In this document: positions 30,217 through 36,195 of the stretch, piece after piece | Layout: every line of letters starts with the position of its first letter | Numbering within the stretch: position 1 is the stretch's first letter | Origin: an uncultured Clostridia bacterium | GTDB lineage: Bacteria; Bacillota; Clostridia; Christensenellales; Borkfalkiaceae | NCBI GenBank assembly: GCA_958419945.1 | Contig: CATZIC010000012.1 | Coordinates: 1-38,518, forward strand | Length of the DNA: 38,518 bases | Direction: 5' to 3' | Program-made: the position numbers and the translations under genes | The notes under the pieces: model-generated | Databases searched by the model: none | Seen by the model: only the letters and a program-made list of their open reading frames with translations | What the model was told of the DNA's origin: nothing

Positions 30217-31419
30217 ATGAAAATTTTAGTTATCAACGCAGGAAGTTCTTCCTTAAAATATCAACTTATCGATATGGAAACCGAAAAGGCTATCGCTAAA
30301 GGCGGTTGCGAAAGAATAGGACTTGACGGTTCCTTTTTGAAACACTCCGGAAGCAAGACGGTTACAATCGAATCCCCTATGTCCAATCACGAAGCTGCAA
30401 TCAAATTAGTGCTTGACGCGCTCGTTTCTAAAGAATACGGCGTTATTTCCGACATGAAGGAAATCGACGCTGTAGGCCACAGAATAGTCCATAGCGGTGA
30501 AGATTTTAACAAATCCGTTCTTTTGACCGACGAAGTTATAGAGATCTGCAAAAACAACACAGAGCTTGCTCCCCTTCACCAGCCGGCTAACCTTACGGGT
30601 ATTTCCGCTTGCAAAAAGGTTATGCCAGAAGGCACGCCTATGGTAGCGGTATTCGATACGGCCTTCCACTCCACCATGCCGGAAAAGGCTTACGTGTACG
30701 GAATCCCTTACGAAGATTATAAAAACTACAAAATCCGTCGTTACGGTTTCCACGGTTCAAGCCACCGTTTCGTTTCCGAAGAAGCGGCAAAATATCTCTG
30801 CGTAGACGGTAAAAATCTTAAAATCGTTACCTGCCATTTAGGAAACGGCTCATCAATTTCCGCAATCGACGGTGGTAAATCGGTTGACACAAGCATGAGC
30901 TTCACCCCGCTTGGCGGCGTTCCTATGGGAACAAGGTCCGGCGATTTAGATCCCGCTATCGTGGAATTTTTGTGCAAAAAGCACGGCTTTGACGCCGCAG
31001 AGTGCGTTAACTATCTTAACAAAAAGTCGGGCGTTGCGGGGCTTTCCGGTGTATCGAGCGACTTCAGAGATTTAAGTGCCGCCGCAAAAGAAGGAAACCA
31101 CCGTGCCGAACTTGCGCTTGAAGTGTTTACTTATTCCTGCAAAAAGTACGTCGGCGCTTACGCTGCGGCTATGGGCGGAATTGATTGCCTCGTCTTTACC
31201 GCAGGCATCGGCGAACACGACGCTTTCGTAAGAGCAAAGGTATCTGAAGGTCTTGAATTTATGGGAGTTAAAATCGACGAAGCCAAAAACAAAGATCTTC
31301 ACGACGGAATAAACGATATTACTGCCGAGGGCGGCAAAGTTAAAGTGCTTGTTATCCCCACGAATGAAGAACTCGTTATCGCAAGGGATACCATGGCAAT
31401 CGTTAATAATCTCAAATAA
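30217..31419 (+). CDS. ackA: Acetate kinase
   Basis: A 400-aa ASKHA-fold kinase that makes ATP and acetate from acetyl phosphate and ADP. Motifs are KILVINAGSSSLKYQLID at the start (N7), VGHRIVHSG (catalytic Arg), FDTAFHSTMPEKAYVYGIPYEDY (D147 region), RRYGFHGSSHRFV, THLGNGSSISAI-type TCHLGNGSSISAIDGG, SMSFTPLGGVPMGTRSGDLDP and FTAGIGEHDAFVR. Full length. The ribosome site AAAGGAA lies 12 bases before the ATG, which is rather far. It is in one operon with pta. Confidence 0.97.
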   Translation: MKILVINAGSSSLKYQLIDMETEKAIAKGGCERIGLDGSFLKHSGSKTVTIESPMSNHEAAIKLVLDALVSKEYGVISDMKEIDAVGHRIVHSGEDFNKSVLLTDEVIEICKNNTELAPLHQPANLTGISACKKVMPEGTPMVAVFDTAFHSTMPEKAYVYGIPYEDYKNYKIRRYGFHGSSHRFVSEEAAKYLCVDGKNLKIVTCHLGNGSSISAIDGGKSVDTSMSFTPLGGVPMGTRSGDLDPAIVEFLCKKHGFDAAECVNYLNKKSGVAGLSGVSSDFRDLSAAAKEGNHRAELALEVFTYSCKKYVGAYAAAMGGIDCLVFTAGIGEHDAFVRAKVSEGLEFMGVKIDEAKNKDLHDGINDITAEGGKVKVLVIPTNEELVIARDTMAIVNNLK

Positions 31420-31439
31420 TTTCCAGGCGTAACTGCCTT

Positions 31440-31519
31440 ATTTTGCCAAAACCGATACCGTAAATGCGTTTTGCACTTAAAAAACGCGGATTTTTTGCGG
31501 TATCGGGTGGCAATAATGG
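31440..31519. repeat. Long imperfect inverted repeat after ackA
   Basis: ATTTTGCCAAAACCGATACCG-type left arm (core CCGATACCG, 31452-31460) pairs with the right arm (CGGTATCGG, 31498-31506, continuing GTGGCAATAA). A nested GCGTTTT/AAAACGC stem lies inside, followed by GGATTTTTT. It may act as the ackA terminator. AGGCGTAACT just before it (31425-31434) equals the outer end of the element at 27422, so the two may be related. Confidence 0.5.
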
Positions 31520-31549
31520 GATAATTAGATTTATATCCGCTAAAATCGT

Positions 31550-31578
31550 TTGACAAAGCGAAGTATTTATTATATAAT
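31550..31578 (+). promoter_or_regulatory. Consensus sigma-A promoter of yceD-rpmF
   Basis: TTGACA (31550-31555), 17 bases, TATAAT (31573-31578). It lies only 13 bases before the chosen ATG, so the leader would be about seven bases. Confidence 0.85.
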
Positions 31579-31591
31579 ATCAAGGCTATTT

Positions 31592-32050
31592 ATGATTATA
31601 GACGTTTCTAAACTACGTTTAAAGGGTAAAGACGAGGAATCTTTCACGTTTTCTTATCTCCCGAACCAATCCCTTTTGTCCATACCGTCTGCGGAATTTT
31701 CCGCCCCCGCTACTATTGACGCTCTCGTTGAGGTCTACCCTGACGAGGTTTACGTATCGGGAACTTTAACCTACGAAATCACTGCGCCTTGCTCGAGGTG
31801 CTTAAAGGTTTCTAAAGTTACAAAAGCGGTTAAGTTTGACGAAAGATTTTTGCCGGACAATAGGGCCGAGGAGGAAGAGGATTCCGCACTCGTTTACAGT
31901 CGCGACAAAATAGATCTTACTCCGTTTATAAACGAACTTATTTTGACGGACTTACCGCTTAGCCTTTTGTGCAAAGAGGATTGCAAAGGCCTTTGTCCCG
32001 TTTGCGGGCAGGACTTAAACACCGGCGACTGCGGTCATCATATAGAATAA
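31592..32050 (+). CDS. yceD: YceD/DUF177 family protein
   Basis: A 152-aa protein of the YceD family, which almost always sits directly before rpmF and is linked to 23S rRNA or large-subunit biogenesis. It starts MIIDVSKLRLKGKDEESF, has the central strand VYPDEVYVSGTLTYEITAPCSRCLKV, and a C-terminal Cys motif, C-x3-C-x3-C-x2-C with a final C-x-H (LCKEDCKGLCPVCGQDLNTGDCGHH), that probably binds zinc. The ATG at 31592 gives the family start; an upstream TTG would lie inside the -35 box and cannot be used. The promoter is unusually close, so translation may begin on a near-leaderless mRNA. Confidence 0.9.
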   Translation: MIIDVSKLRLKGKDEESFTFSYLPNQSLLSIPSAEFSAPATIDALVEVYPDEVYVSGTLTYEITAPCSRCLKVSKVTKAVKFDERFLPDNRAEEEEDSALVYSRDKIDLTPFINELILTDLPLSLLCKEDCKGLCPVCGQDLNTGDCGHHIE

Positions 32051-32069
32051 AGATTGAGAGGTATATATT

Positions 32070-32261
32070 ATGGCAACACCAAAAAGCAAAATTTCCAAAC
32101 AGAGAGGAAACACGAGATTCGCTTCCAACTATAAGGCTCATTCTGCTAACCTCGTAGAATGCCCTCAGTGCCACGAACTTAAGGCTTCACATCAGGTTTG
32201 CCCTAAATGCGGTTACTACAACGGCGTTCAGGTAAAGGCTACGGATAGCGAAAACAAGTAA
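32070..32261 (+). CDS. rpmF: 50S ribosomal protein L32
   Basis: A 63-aa large-subunit protein. MATPKSKISKQRGNTRFASN at the start and the zinc ribbon ECPQCHELKASHQVCPKCGYYNG (two C-x2-C pairs) are typical of L32. A GAGAGG site precedes the ATG. It forms an operon with yceD. Confidence 0.97.
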   Translation: MATPKSKISKQRGNTRFASNYKAHSANLVECPQCHELKASHQVCPKCGYYNGVQVKATDSENK

Positions 32262-32264
32262 TCT

Positions 32265-32429
32265 ATGCAAAAAGACGGCGTAAATAAGGACGATGCTTTG
32301 AAAAATTCCTCTAAACCTCAGGTGAAAAAGGTTACCAAAACCCAAGGCGCTAAAAAGACGGAGGAATTTAAAAAGGCCTATCGTCAGTTTTACGATGACG
32401 TTAAACTTTCCGACAGAGAGGATTGGTAA
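32265..32429 (+). CDS. Small basic/acidic protein of unknown function (54 aa)
   Basis: An ORF of 55 codons starts four bases after the rpmF stop and runs to a TAA at 32427-32429. The product is rich in Lys with a clustered, possibly helical end (KKTEEFKKAYRQFYDDVKLSDREDW). It has no TM segment and no known motif. There is no good Shine-Dalgarno site, so it would rely on coupling to rpmF. I do not recognise it; it may be a lineage-specific small protein or an untranslated tail. The clean frame and codon use like that of rpmF favour coding. Confidence 0.5.
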   Translation: MQKDGVNKDDALKNSSKPQVKKVTKTQGAKKTEEFKKAYRQFYDDVKLSDREDW

Positions 32430-32476
32430 CCCCTTCTTTAGTTTAACTTTTAGATGCAAATATTTTGCGTCTTTAT

Positions 32477-32553
32477 GGAGGCGTAGCCCAGTTGGCTAGA
32501 GCGCCACGTTGACATCGTGGAGGTCAATGGTTCGAGCCCATCCGTCTCCACCA
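32477..32553 (+). tRNA. tRNA-Val (anticodon GAC)
   Basis: A 77-base cloverleaf with encoded CCA. The acceptor GGAGGCG pairs with CGTCTCC; the anticodon stem CCACG/CGTGG closes the loop TTGACAT, giving anticodon GAC; the T arm has GGTTCGAGCC. Discriminator base A, as expected for tRNA-Val. It lies directly downstream of the yceD-rpmF operon and is followed by a terminator. Confidence 0.96.
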
Positions 32554-32561
32554 AAAAGAAG

Positions 32562-32594
32562 CGGCAATTATCGACAGATAGTTGCCGTTTTTTT
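32562..32594 (+). terminator. Terminator after tRNA-Val
   Basis: CGGCAA (32562-32567) pairs with TTGCCG (32582-32587), with an inner TATC/GATA pairing, followed by seven T residues. Confidence 0.88.
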
Positions 32595-32724
32595 GTACTC
32601 TTCGTTTTTCACTCTTCACTTTAATTGCCGTTTCCAGATAAAAAATAAAGGAGAAGAGAGAAAAGATAATTTACTTGGCAATAATATCTTTTTTATAGTC
32701 TATAAACAAACGTTAAGCGCACCA

Positions 32725-32781
32725 AAGGTTCTTTCGTGCGTTTTATACAATATTTTTTAAGTCTATGTGAAAGTTTAGTTA
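32725..32781 (+). repeat. Left copy of the direct repeat flanking the alpha/beta hydrolase
   Basis: It ends in GTCTATGTGAAAGTTTAGTT-A (32761-32781), which matches 34150-34170 in 20 of 21 positions. Both are preceded by a CTTTCGTGCG-like hairpin arm and a T-rich spacer. Confidence 0.7.
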
Positions 32782-32817
32782 TAAAATTACCAAACTAAAC
32801 TAAATTCTTTTTTTAAC

Positions 32818-32846
32818 TTGCAATTTCATATTTGGTACGCTATAAT
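32818..32846 (+). promoter_or_regulatory. Promoter of the alpha/beta hydrolase gene
   Basis: TTGCAA (32818-32823), 17 bases, TATAAT (32841-32846). Confidence 0.7.
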
Positions 32847-32891
32847 TGATTGCAAGATAAACAGTAATTTAGCGGAGAATAATAAGATTTT

Positions 32892-33959
32892 ATGGCAGTT
32901 CAAAAGAAAACGAAGAAAATCATTATTGCTTCTATCGTGTTAGCATCGTTACTTTTAATCATATTTTTAGCAGCACCGTTTACGATAGGAACTATTCTTT
33001 ACGATAGCCTTTTTAACGTTAGATATGAAACCAACGAATATTCGAAATATTACGTTGCCGATTTTGAAGGGCTTAAAGCCGACAGGCATGAATTTACTTC
33101 GTATAAAGGAACAAAACTTGTCGGATACCGCTATTATATGGATAGCACCAAGGCAAAAGGCGTTGTAGTGATTGCGCACGGCTTCGGCGGTGGCGGACAT
33201 AACGTTTGCATGGACGTTGCTTATTATTTTACCAAACACGGATACGACGTATTTTCTTATGACGTTACGGGAAACGACGAAAGTGACGGTGAAGGAACTA
33301 TAGGCTTTCCGCAAGGCGTGGCGGATTTAAACTCTGCGATTGACTATTTAAAAAAAATTGAAGAAGTAAAGGATTTACCTGTAATGTTGTTTGGACATAG
33401 TTGGGGAGGATATTCCGTATGTTCTGTGCTAAATTATCACCCCGAAGTTAAAGCGGTTGCCGCTATTTCGGGATTCAATCATTCGGGCGGACTTATAAAA
33501 GCGCAAGGACAACCGATGGTTGGTGAAATTATGGGCTTTTTGATGCCATATATCAACTCAATCGAGAAAGCCAAATGCGGTAAATATTCATCGGCAAATG
33601 CCCTCGACGGATTTGCTAACTCCAAGTGCGGCGTGTTGATTGCCCATAGCGGCGACGATCCGATTGTGCCGATTAAATGCGGTTATGACCTTTATTATAA
33701 TCAATACGCAGACGACGAACGCTTTGAATTTATCCGTTATGAAGACAAAGGTCATTTCGATATTCTTTATTCCGAAGAACGCACGAATTATATGAAAAAA
33801 TTCAACGAAGAATTTCAAAATTATTTTGGCGGACAAACTCCGACGCCCGAAGAGCATCTTGCCTATTACAAAGAACATCTTGACAGAAAAATCTATTGCA
33901 ACGGATTGAACGCTGAACTATTTGATAGAATTCTAAATCTTTACAATTCTAACTTGTAA
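32892..33959 (+). CDS. Membrane-anchored alpha/beta hydrolase
   Basis: A 355-aa protein with an N-terminal signal anchor (about 9-32: IIIASIVLASLLLIIFLAAPF) and an alpha/beta hydrolase fold outside. The oxyanion region is IAHGFGGGGHN (~95-105), the nucleophile Ser is in LFGHSWGGYSV, the acid is in IAHSGDDPIVPI and the base is in EDKGHFDI, so the triad is complete. It resembles Firmicutes lysophospholipase or peptidase-like hydrolases (YqkD/FrsA type); the substrate is unknown. Codon use is AT-richer than in the neighbouring housekeeping genes, and the gene lies between two copies of a flanking repeat, which suggests acquisition or duplication. The ribosome site GCGGAG is somewhat distant. Confidence 0.85.
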   Translation: MAVQKKTKKIIIASIVLASLLLIIFLAAPFTIGTILYDSLFNVRYETNEYSKYYVADFEGLKADRHEFTSYKGTKLVGYRYYMDSTKAKGVVVIAHGFGGGGHNVCMDVAYYFTKHGYDVFSYDVTGNDESDGEGTIGFPQGVADLNSAIDYLKKIEEVKDLPVMLFGHSWGGYSVCSVLNYHPEVKAVAAISGFNHSGGLIKAQGQPMVGEIMGFLMPYINSIEKAKCGKYSSANALDGFANSKCGVLIAHSGDDPIVPIKCGYDLYYNQYADDERFEFIRYEDKGHFDILYSEERTNYMKKFNEEFQNYFGGQTPTPEEHLAYYKEHLDRKIYCNGLNAELFDRILNLYNSNL

Positions 33960-34006
33960 AACAAATTACAATTTGGCGTGAAAAATTAATGAAGGTTATT
34001 ATCTAA

Positions 34007-34159
34007 ATGGATAAATCTTTAATAGCCTATTGCGGCACATATTGCGGAGTGTGTGAATGGAAAGATAAAATCGGTTGCAAAGGTTGCAATGCAAATGCCG
34101 ACAACGCACGAAAAGACCTTTTCGTGCGGCTTTTTCTATATTTTTATATGTCTTTGTGA
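34007..34159 (+). pseudogene. Truncated DUF3795 protein gene
   Basis: The first ~30 codons (MDKSLIAYCGTYCGVCEWKDK then IGCKGCNANA) match the start of the Cys-rich DUF3795 family, whose full members run to well over 100 residues with several more Cys motifs. After NANA the frame passes straight into a terminator-like hairpin (34106-34127) and stops at 34157-34159. The conserved rest (WGECxxAxCC, HCGECxxFPC type motifs) is missing, so this is a 3'-deleted remnant. Its junction lies in the right flanking repeat. Confidence 0.75.
34106..34135 (+). terminator. Terminator-like hairpin at the end of the DUF3795 remnant
   Basis: GCACGAAAAG (34106-34115) pairs with CTTTTCGTGC (34118-34127), followed by GGCTTTTT. 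The upper base pairs must open to give a usable loop. Confidence 0.75.
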
Positions 34160-34170
34160 AAGTTTAGTTA
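34113..34170 (+). repeat. Right copy of the direct repeat flanking the alpha/beta hydrolase
   Basis: It ends in GTCTTTGTGAAAGTTTAGTT-A (34150-34170); see the left copy at 32725-32781. Confidence 0.7.
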
Positions 34171-34196
34171 GATATTTTTAGAACTTACCTAAATTC

Positions 34197-34225
34197 TTGT
34201 AAAATTTATCAACTTATGATATTAT
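34197..34225 (+). promoter_or_regulatory. Promoter of mscS
   Basis: TTGTAA (34197-34202), 17 bases, TATTAT (34220-34225), 30 bases before the ATG. Confidence 0.65.
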
Positions 34226-34255
34226 AGTAAAAAACTTGTTCGAGAGGATTAAAAA

Positions 34256-35143
34256 ATGATTTTAGCAAGCGGTTTTAAAGACGCTTTAATGAATTTTTTA
34301 ACCAACGAGGGCTGGAATATCGTGCTATCGATAAGCATCCTTATTATTGCTTTCGTGGGAATAAAGATTCTTGCGTCGATTATAACCAAAATACTATTTA
34401 AAAGTAAAATAGACGGCTCTGCAATAGCGTTTTACATTGCAATACTCAAGGTCGTTTTGTGGATAATCGCTATTTTTGCGGTTGCGGGAGTTCTGAATAT
34501 ACCCACTTCTTCACTTGTTGTAGGGCTATCAAGCGTTGCGCTTGCAATTTCGCTTGCCCTTAAGGATTCCCTTTCAAACCTGGCAAACGGTATCCTTATT
34601 ATTTATAATAAGCCCTTCCGCCGTGGCGACCATATAGAAATCGACGGTGTGGACGGCGTTATTAAAAACATAAAACTTTTTACAACCGAACTTTTAACCG
34701 CCGACAACAGAAGAATAACACTTCCTAACAGTAAAGTTATAAACGGCACTATAATAAACAACACGTCAATGCCGACAAGAAGGGTTTCACTTGACTTTGC
34801 GGTAAGTTACGATTCCGACGTAAGACTCGTTGAAAAGGTTTTAACTGAAACTTTCGAACAAAACCCGAAAGTCAACAAAAGCCCAAGCGTTTCGGTTTTT
34901 ATGTGTAAGCACGGGGATTCCGCCCTTATGTTCAACGTAAAATGTTGGGTGGATACCGAGAACTATTGGGACGTATATAACGGCATGCCGGGAATGGTTT
35001 TCGACGCCTTTAAGAAAAACAATATCGAAATACCTTATAACAAACTTGACGTAAACTTTGTTGCGGAAACGGCTGAAAAAACGCAAAAGTCCGCCTATAA
35101 GCCCGTTATCACGTCAAACGAAGGAGGTACCGACAATGAATAA
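34256..35143 (+). CDS. mscS: Small-conductance mechanosensitive channel (MscS family)
   Basis: A 295-aa channel that opens under membrane tension to release solutes after osmotic downshock. Three TM helices (about 18-42, 60-82, 88-110) end in the pore helix ASSxxA-like VVGLSSVALAISLALKDSLSNLANGILI. The beta domain follows with the FRRGDHIEIDGVDGVIKNIKLFTTELLTADNRRITLPNSKVI motif, then the C-terminal vestibule domain. The last ~25 residues (TAEKTQKSAYKPVITSNEGG) lie beyond the usual fold and contain a complete dispersed-motif copy. GAGAGGA precedes the ATG. The stop overlaps the next gene by eight bases, implying a paired function. Confidence 0.95.
   Translation: MILASGFKDALMNFLTNEGWNIVLSISILIIAFVGIKILASIITKILFKSKIDGSAIAFYIAILKVVLWIIAIFAVAGVLNIPTSSLVVGLSSVALAISLALKDSLSNLANGILIIYNKPFRRGDHIEIDGVDGVIKNIKLFTTELLTADNRRITLPNSKVINGTIINNTSMPTRRVSLDFAVSYDSDVRLVEKVLTETFEQNPKVNKSPSVSVFMCKHGDSALMFNVKCWVDTENYWDVYNGMPGMVFDAFKKNNIEIPYNKLDVNFVAETAEKTQKSAYKPVITSNEGGTDNE
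35085..35110 (+). repeat. Dispersed motif copy 12 (in the 3' end of mscS, complete)
   Basis: AAAAGT / CCGC / CTATAAG / CCC / GTTATC is a full match. It is the only coding copy that reads in the sense direction of its gene (K-S-A-Y-K-P-V-I-T). Confidence 0.85.
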
Positions 35144-36110
35144 ACGCAGTTACTTTTTTAAAGGCTTCTTATCGGTAATCGTTATTGCGCTGGTGTTCGC
35201 ACTCGGGCTCCCTAACCTTTACGAGGCACGTGCCTTAACAAAGGACGGTGCAAGACAAGCGGTCCTAGATCCCTCAAGCCTTACCGCCGATTCCTTTACG
35301 ATAACAAACACTTATAGTGCGGAACAAAACCTCGGTTATTACACCTTTACGCTTGGACTAAAAGACGGCAACACTTTGGACGAGGGCTATGAACTGTCTA
35401 TGTTTTGGACCTTTGACGAGGACACTTTTAAGGCAAGCGAAGTCTTTCAAATGACCACTGATTCCGACCCCACAAAATCTCATTCTTTAAGCGTAGTTAT
35501 AAACGTAATAAACAAAACGGACGGCATCAACGTAAAAACCGTGGAACTTCCTTTAAGTTATTATAAGGACGGAAAGGTTTTGGCAAATTACGAACCCGCC
35601 ACTACGGAGCCGCAGAAAACGGGATTTTTAAAGATGTTTTACCTGCCGATAATTGCGCTCGTTCTTTTAATCATTTACTTAATTTATTTTAAAAAGCAAA
35701 GTTACACGGGCGGGCTTGACGTAACCATAGATAGACTTAGCGGTATCGTAAACATGGACGGACTTATAGCGGACGTTGTAAATAGCGATAAACTTACCGA
35801 GAAAAAGAAACTTGGCAAAATACGTCTTTTATACAAAACCGTTAAACTTGACCTTACAAACACCCTCAATATGCTAAAAACTTACACCCTTAGCGCAAGC
35901 GTAAATATCGACACCAAAAGCGCAGTGGAAAAAATCAACAGTGCGGTGGAATTTTTAGACAAAGATTACAAAAAAATGTCGTTAGAGGAACTTACAGCTA
36001 CCCTTGACCAACTTTTTAAGGAACATTTAACCCCTGCTATCACGATTTGCAAATTGATAGTGGAAACAAATAATAAGTATCTCAAAAAGGTTCACAACGA
36101 ACAAATATAA
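35136..36110 (+). CDS. Two-TM membrane protein of unknown function, coupled to mscS
   Basis: I start it at the ATG at 35136 because GGAGGT lies seven bases before it and a signal anchor begins at once; the 324-aa product then overlaps the mscS stop by eight bases. Layout: TM1/signal (about 6-27, FFKGFLSVIVIALVFALGLP), an outer domain of about 150 residues rich in Thr, Asp and aromatic residues, TM2 (about 168-190, MFYLPIIALVLLIIYLIYF), then a cytoplasmic helical tail of about 130 residues with coiled-coil character (LTEKKKLGKIRLLYKTVKL... VEKINSAVEFLDKDYKKM). No family is recognised. Coupling to mscS suggests a role in channel regulation or envelope stress, by inference. Confidence 0.75.
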   Translation: MNKRSYFFKGFLSVIVIALVFALGLPNLYEARALTKDGARQAVLDPSSLTADSFTITNTYSAEQNLGYYTFTLGLKDGNTLDEGYELSMFWTFDEDTFKASEVFQMTTDSDPTKSHSLSVVINVINKTDGINVKTVELPLSYYKDGKVLANYEPATTEPQKTGFLKMFYLPIIALVLLIIYLIYFKKQSYTGGLDVTIDRLSGIVNMDGLIADVVNSDKLTEKKKLGKIRLLYKTVKLDLTNTLNMLKTYTLSASVNIDTKSAVEKINSAVEFLDKDYKKMSLEELTATLDQLFKEHLTPAITICKLIVETNNKYLKKVHNEQI

Positions 36111-36121
36111 AATTGCAAACT

Positions 36122-36160
36122 ACAAAAACACGGCCAAGCGTTTTGCTTAGCCGTGTTTTT
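36122..36160. terminator. Bidirectional terminator between the mscS operon and the dxs-like gene
   Basis: AACACGGC-(C)AAGC / GCTT(A)-GCCGTGTT (36127-36157), with an A-run on the left and a T-run on the right. Confidence 0.88.
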
Positions 36161-36166
36161 CTCTAT

Positions 36167-36192
36167 AAAAGTGGGGCTATAAGCCCGTTATT
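36167..36192 (+). repeat. Dispersed motif copy 13 (intergenic)
   Basis: AAAAGT / GGGG / CTATAAG / CCC / GTTATT, directly after the dxs-like stop. On the minus strand GGGCT-TAT-AGCCC can fold before ACTTTT. Confidence 0.85.
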
Positions 36193-36195
36193 CCA

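Larger units (their letters stand above)
32597..32891. other. AT-rich intergenic stretch between tRNA-Val and the alpha/beta hydrolase
   Basis: No gene is seen. It contains a CGCAC/GTGCG hairpin with a short T-run (32718-32744), the left copy of the flanking repeat (32725-32781) and the promoter of the hydrolase gene. Its base composition is clearly AT-richer than the neighbouring operons. Confidence 0.6.

Noticed and set aside
32531..34250. tRNA-Val 3' end as an attachment site for the AT-rich patch
   Set aside because: I found no second copy of the tRNA 3' end at the far side of the patch, and no integrase.
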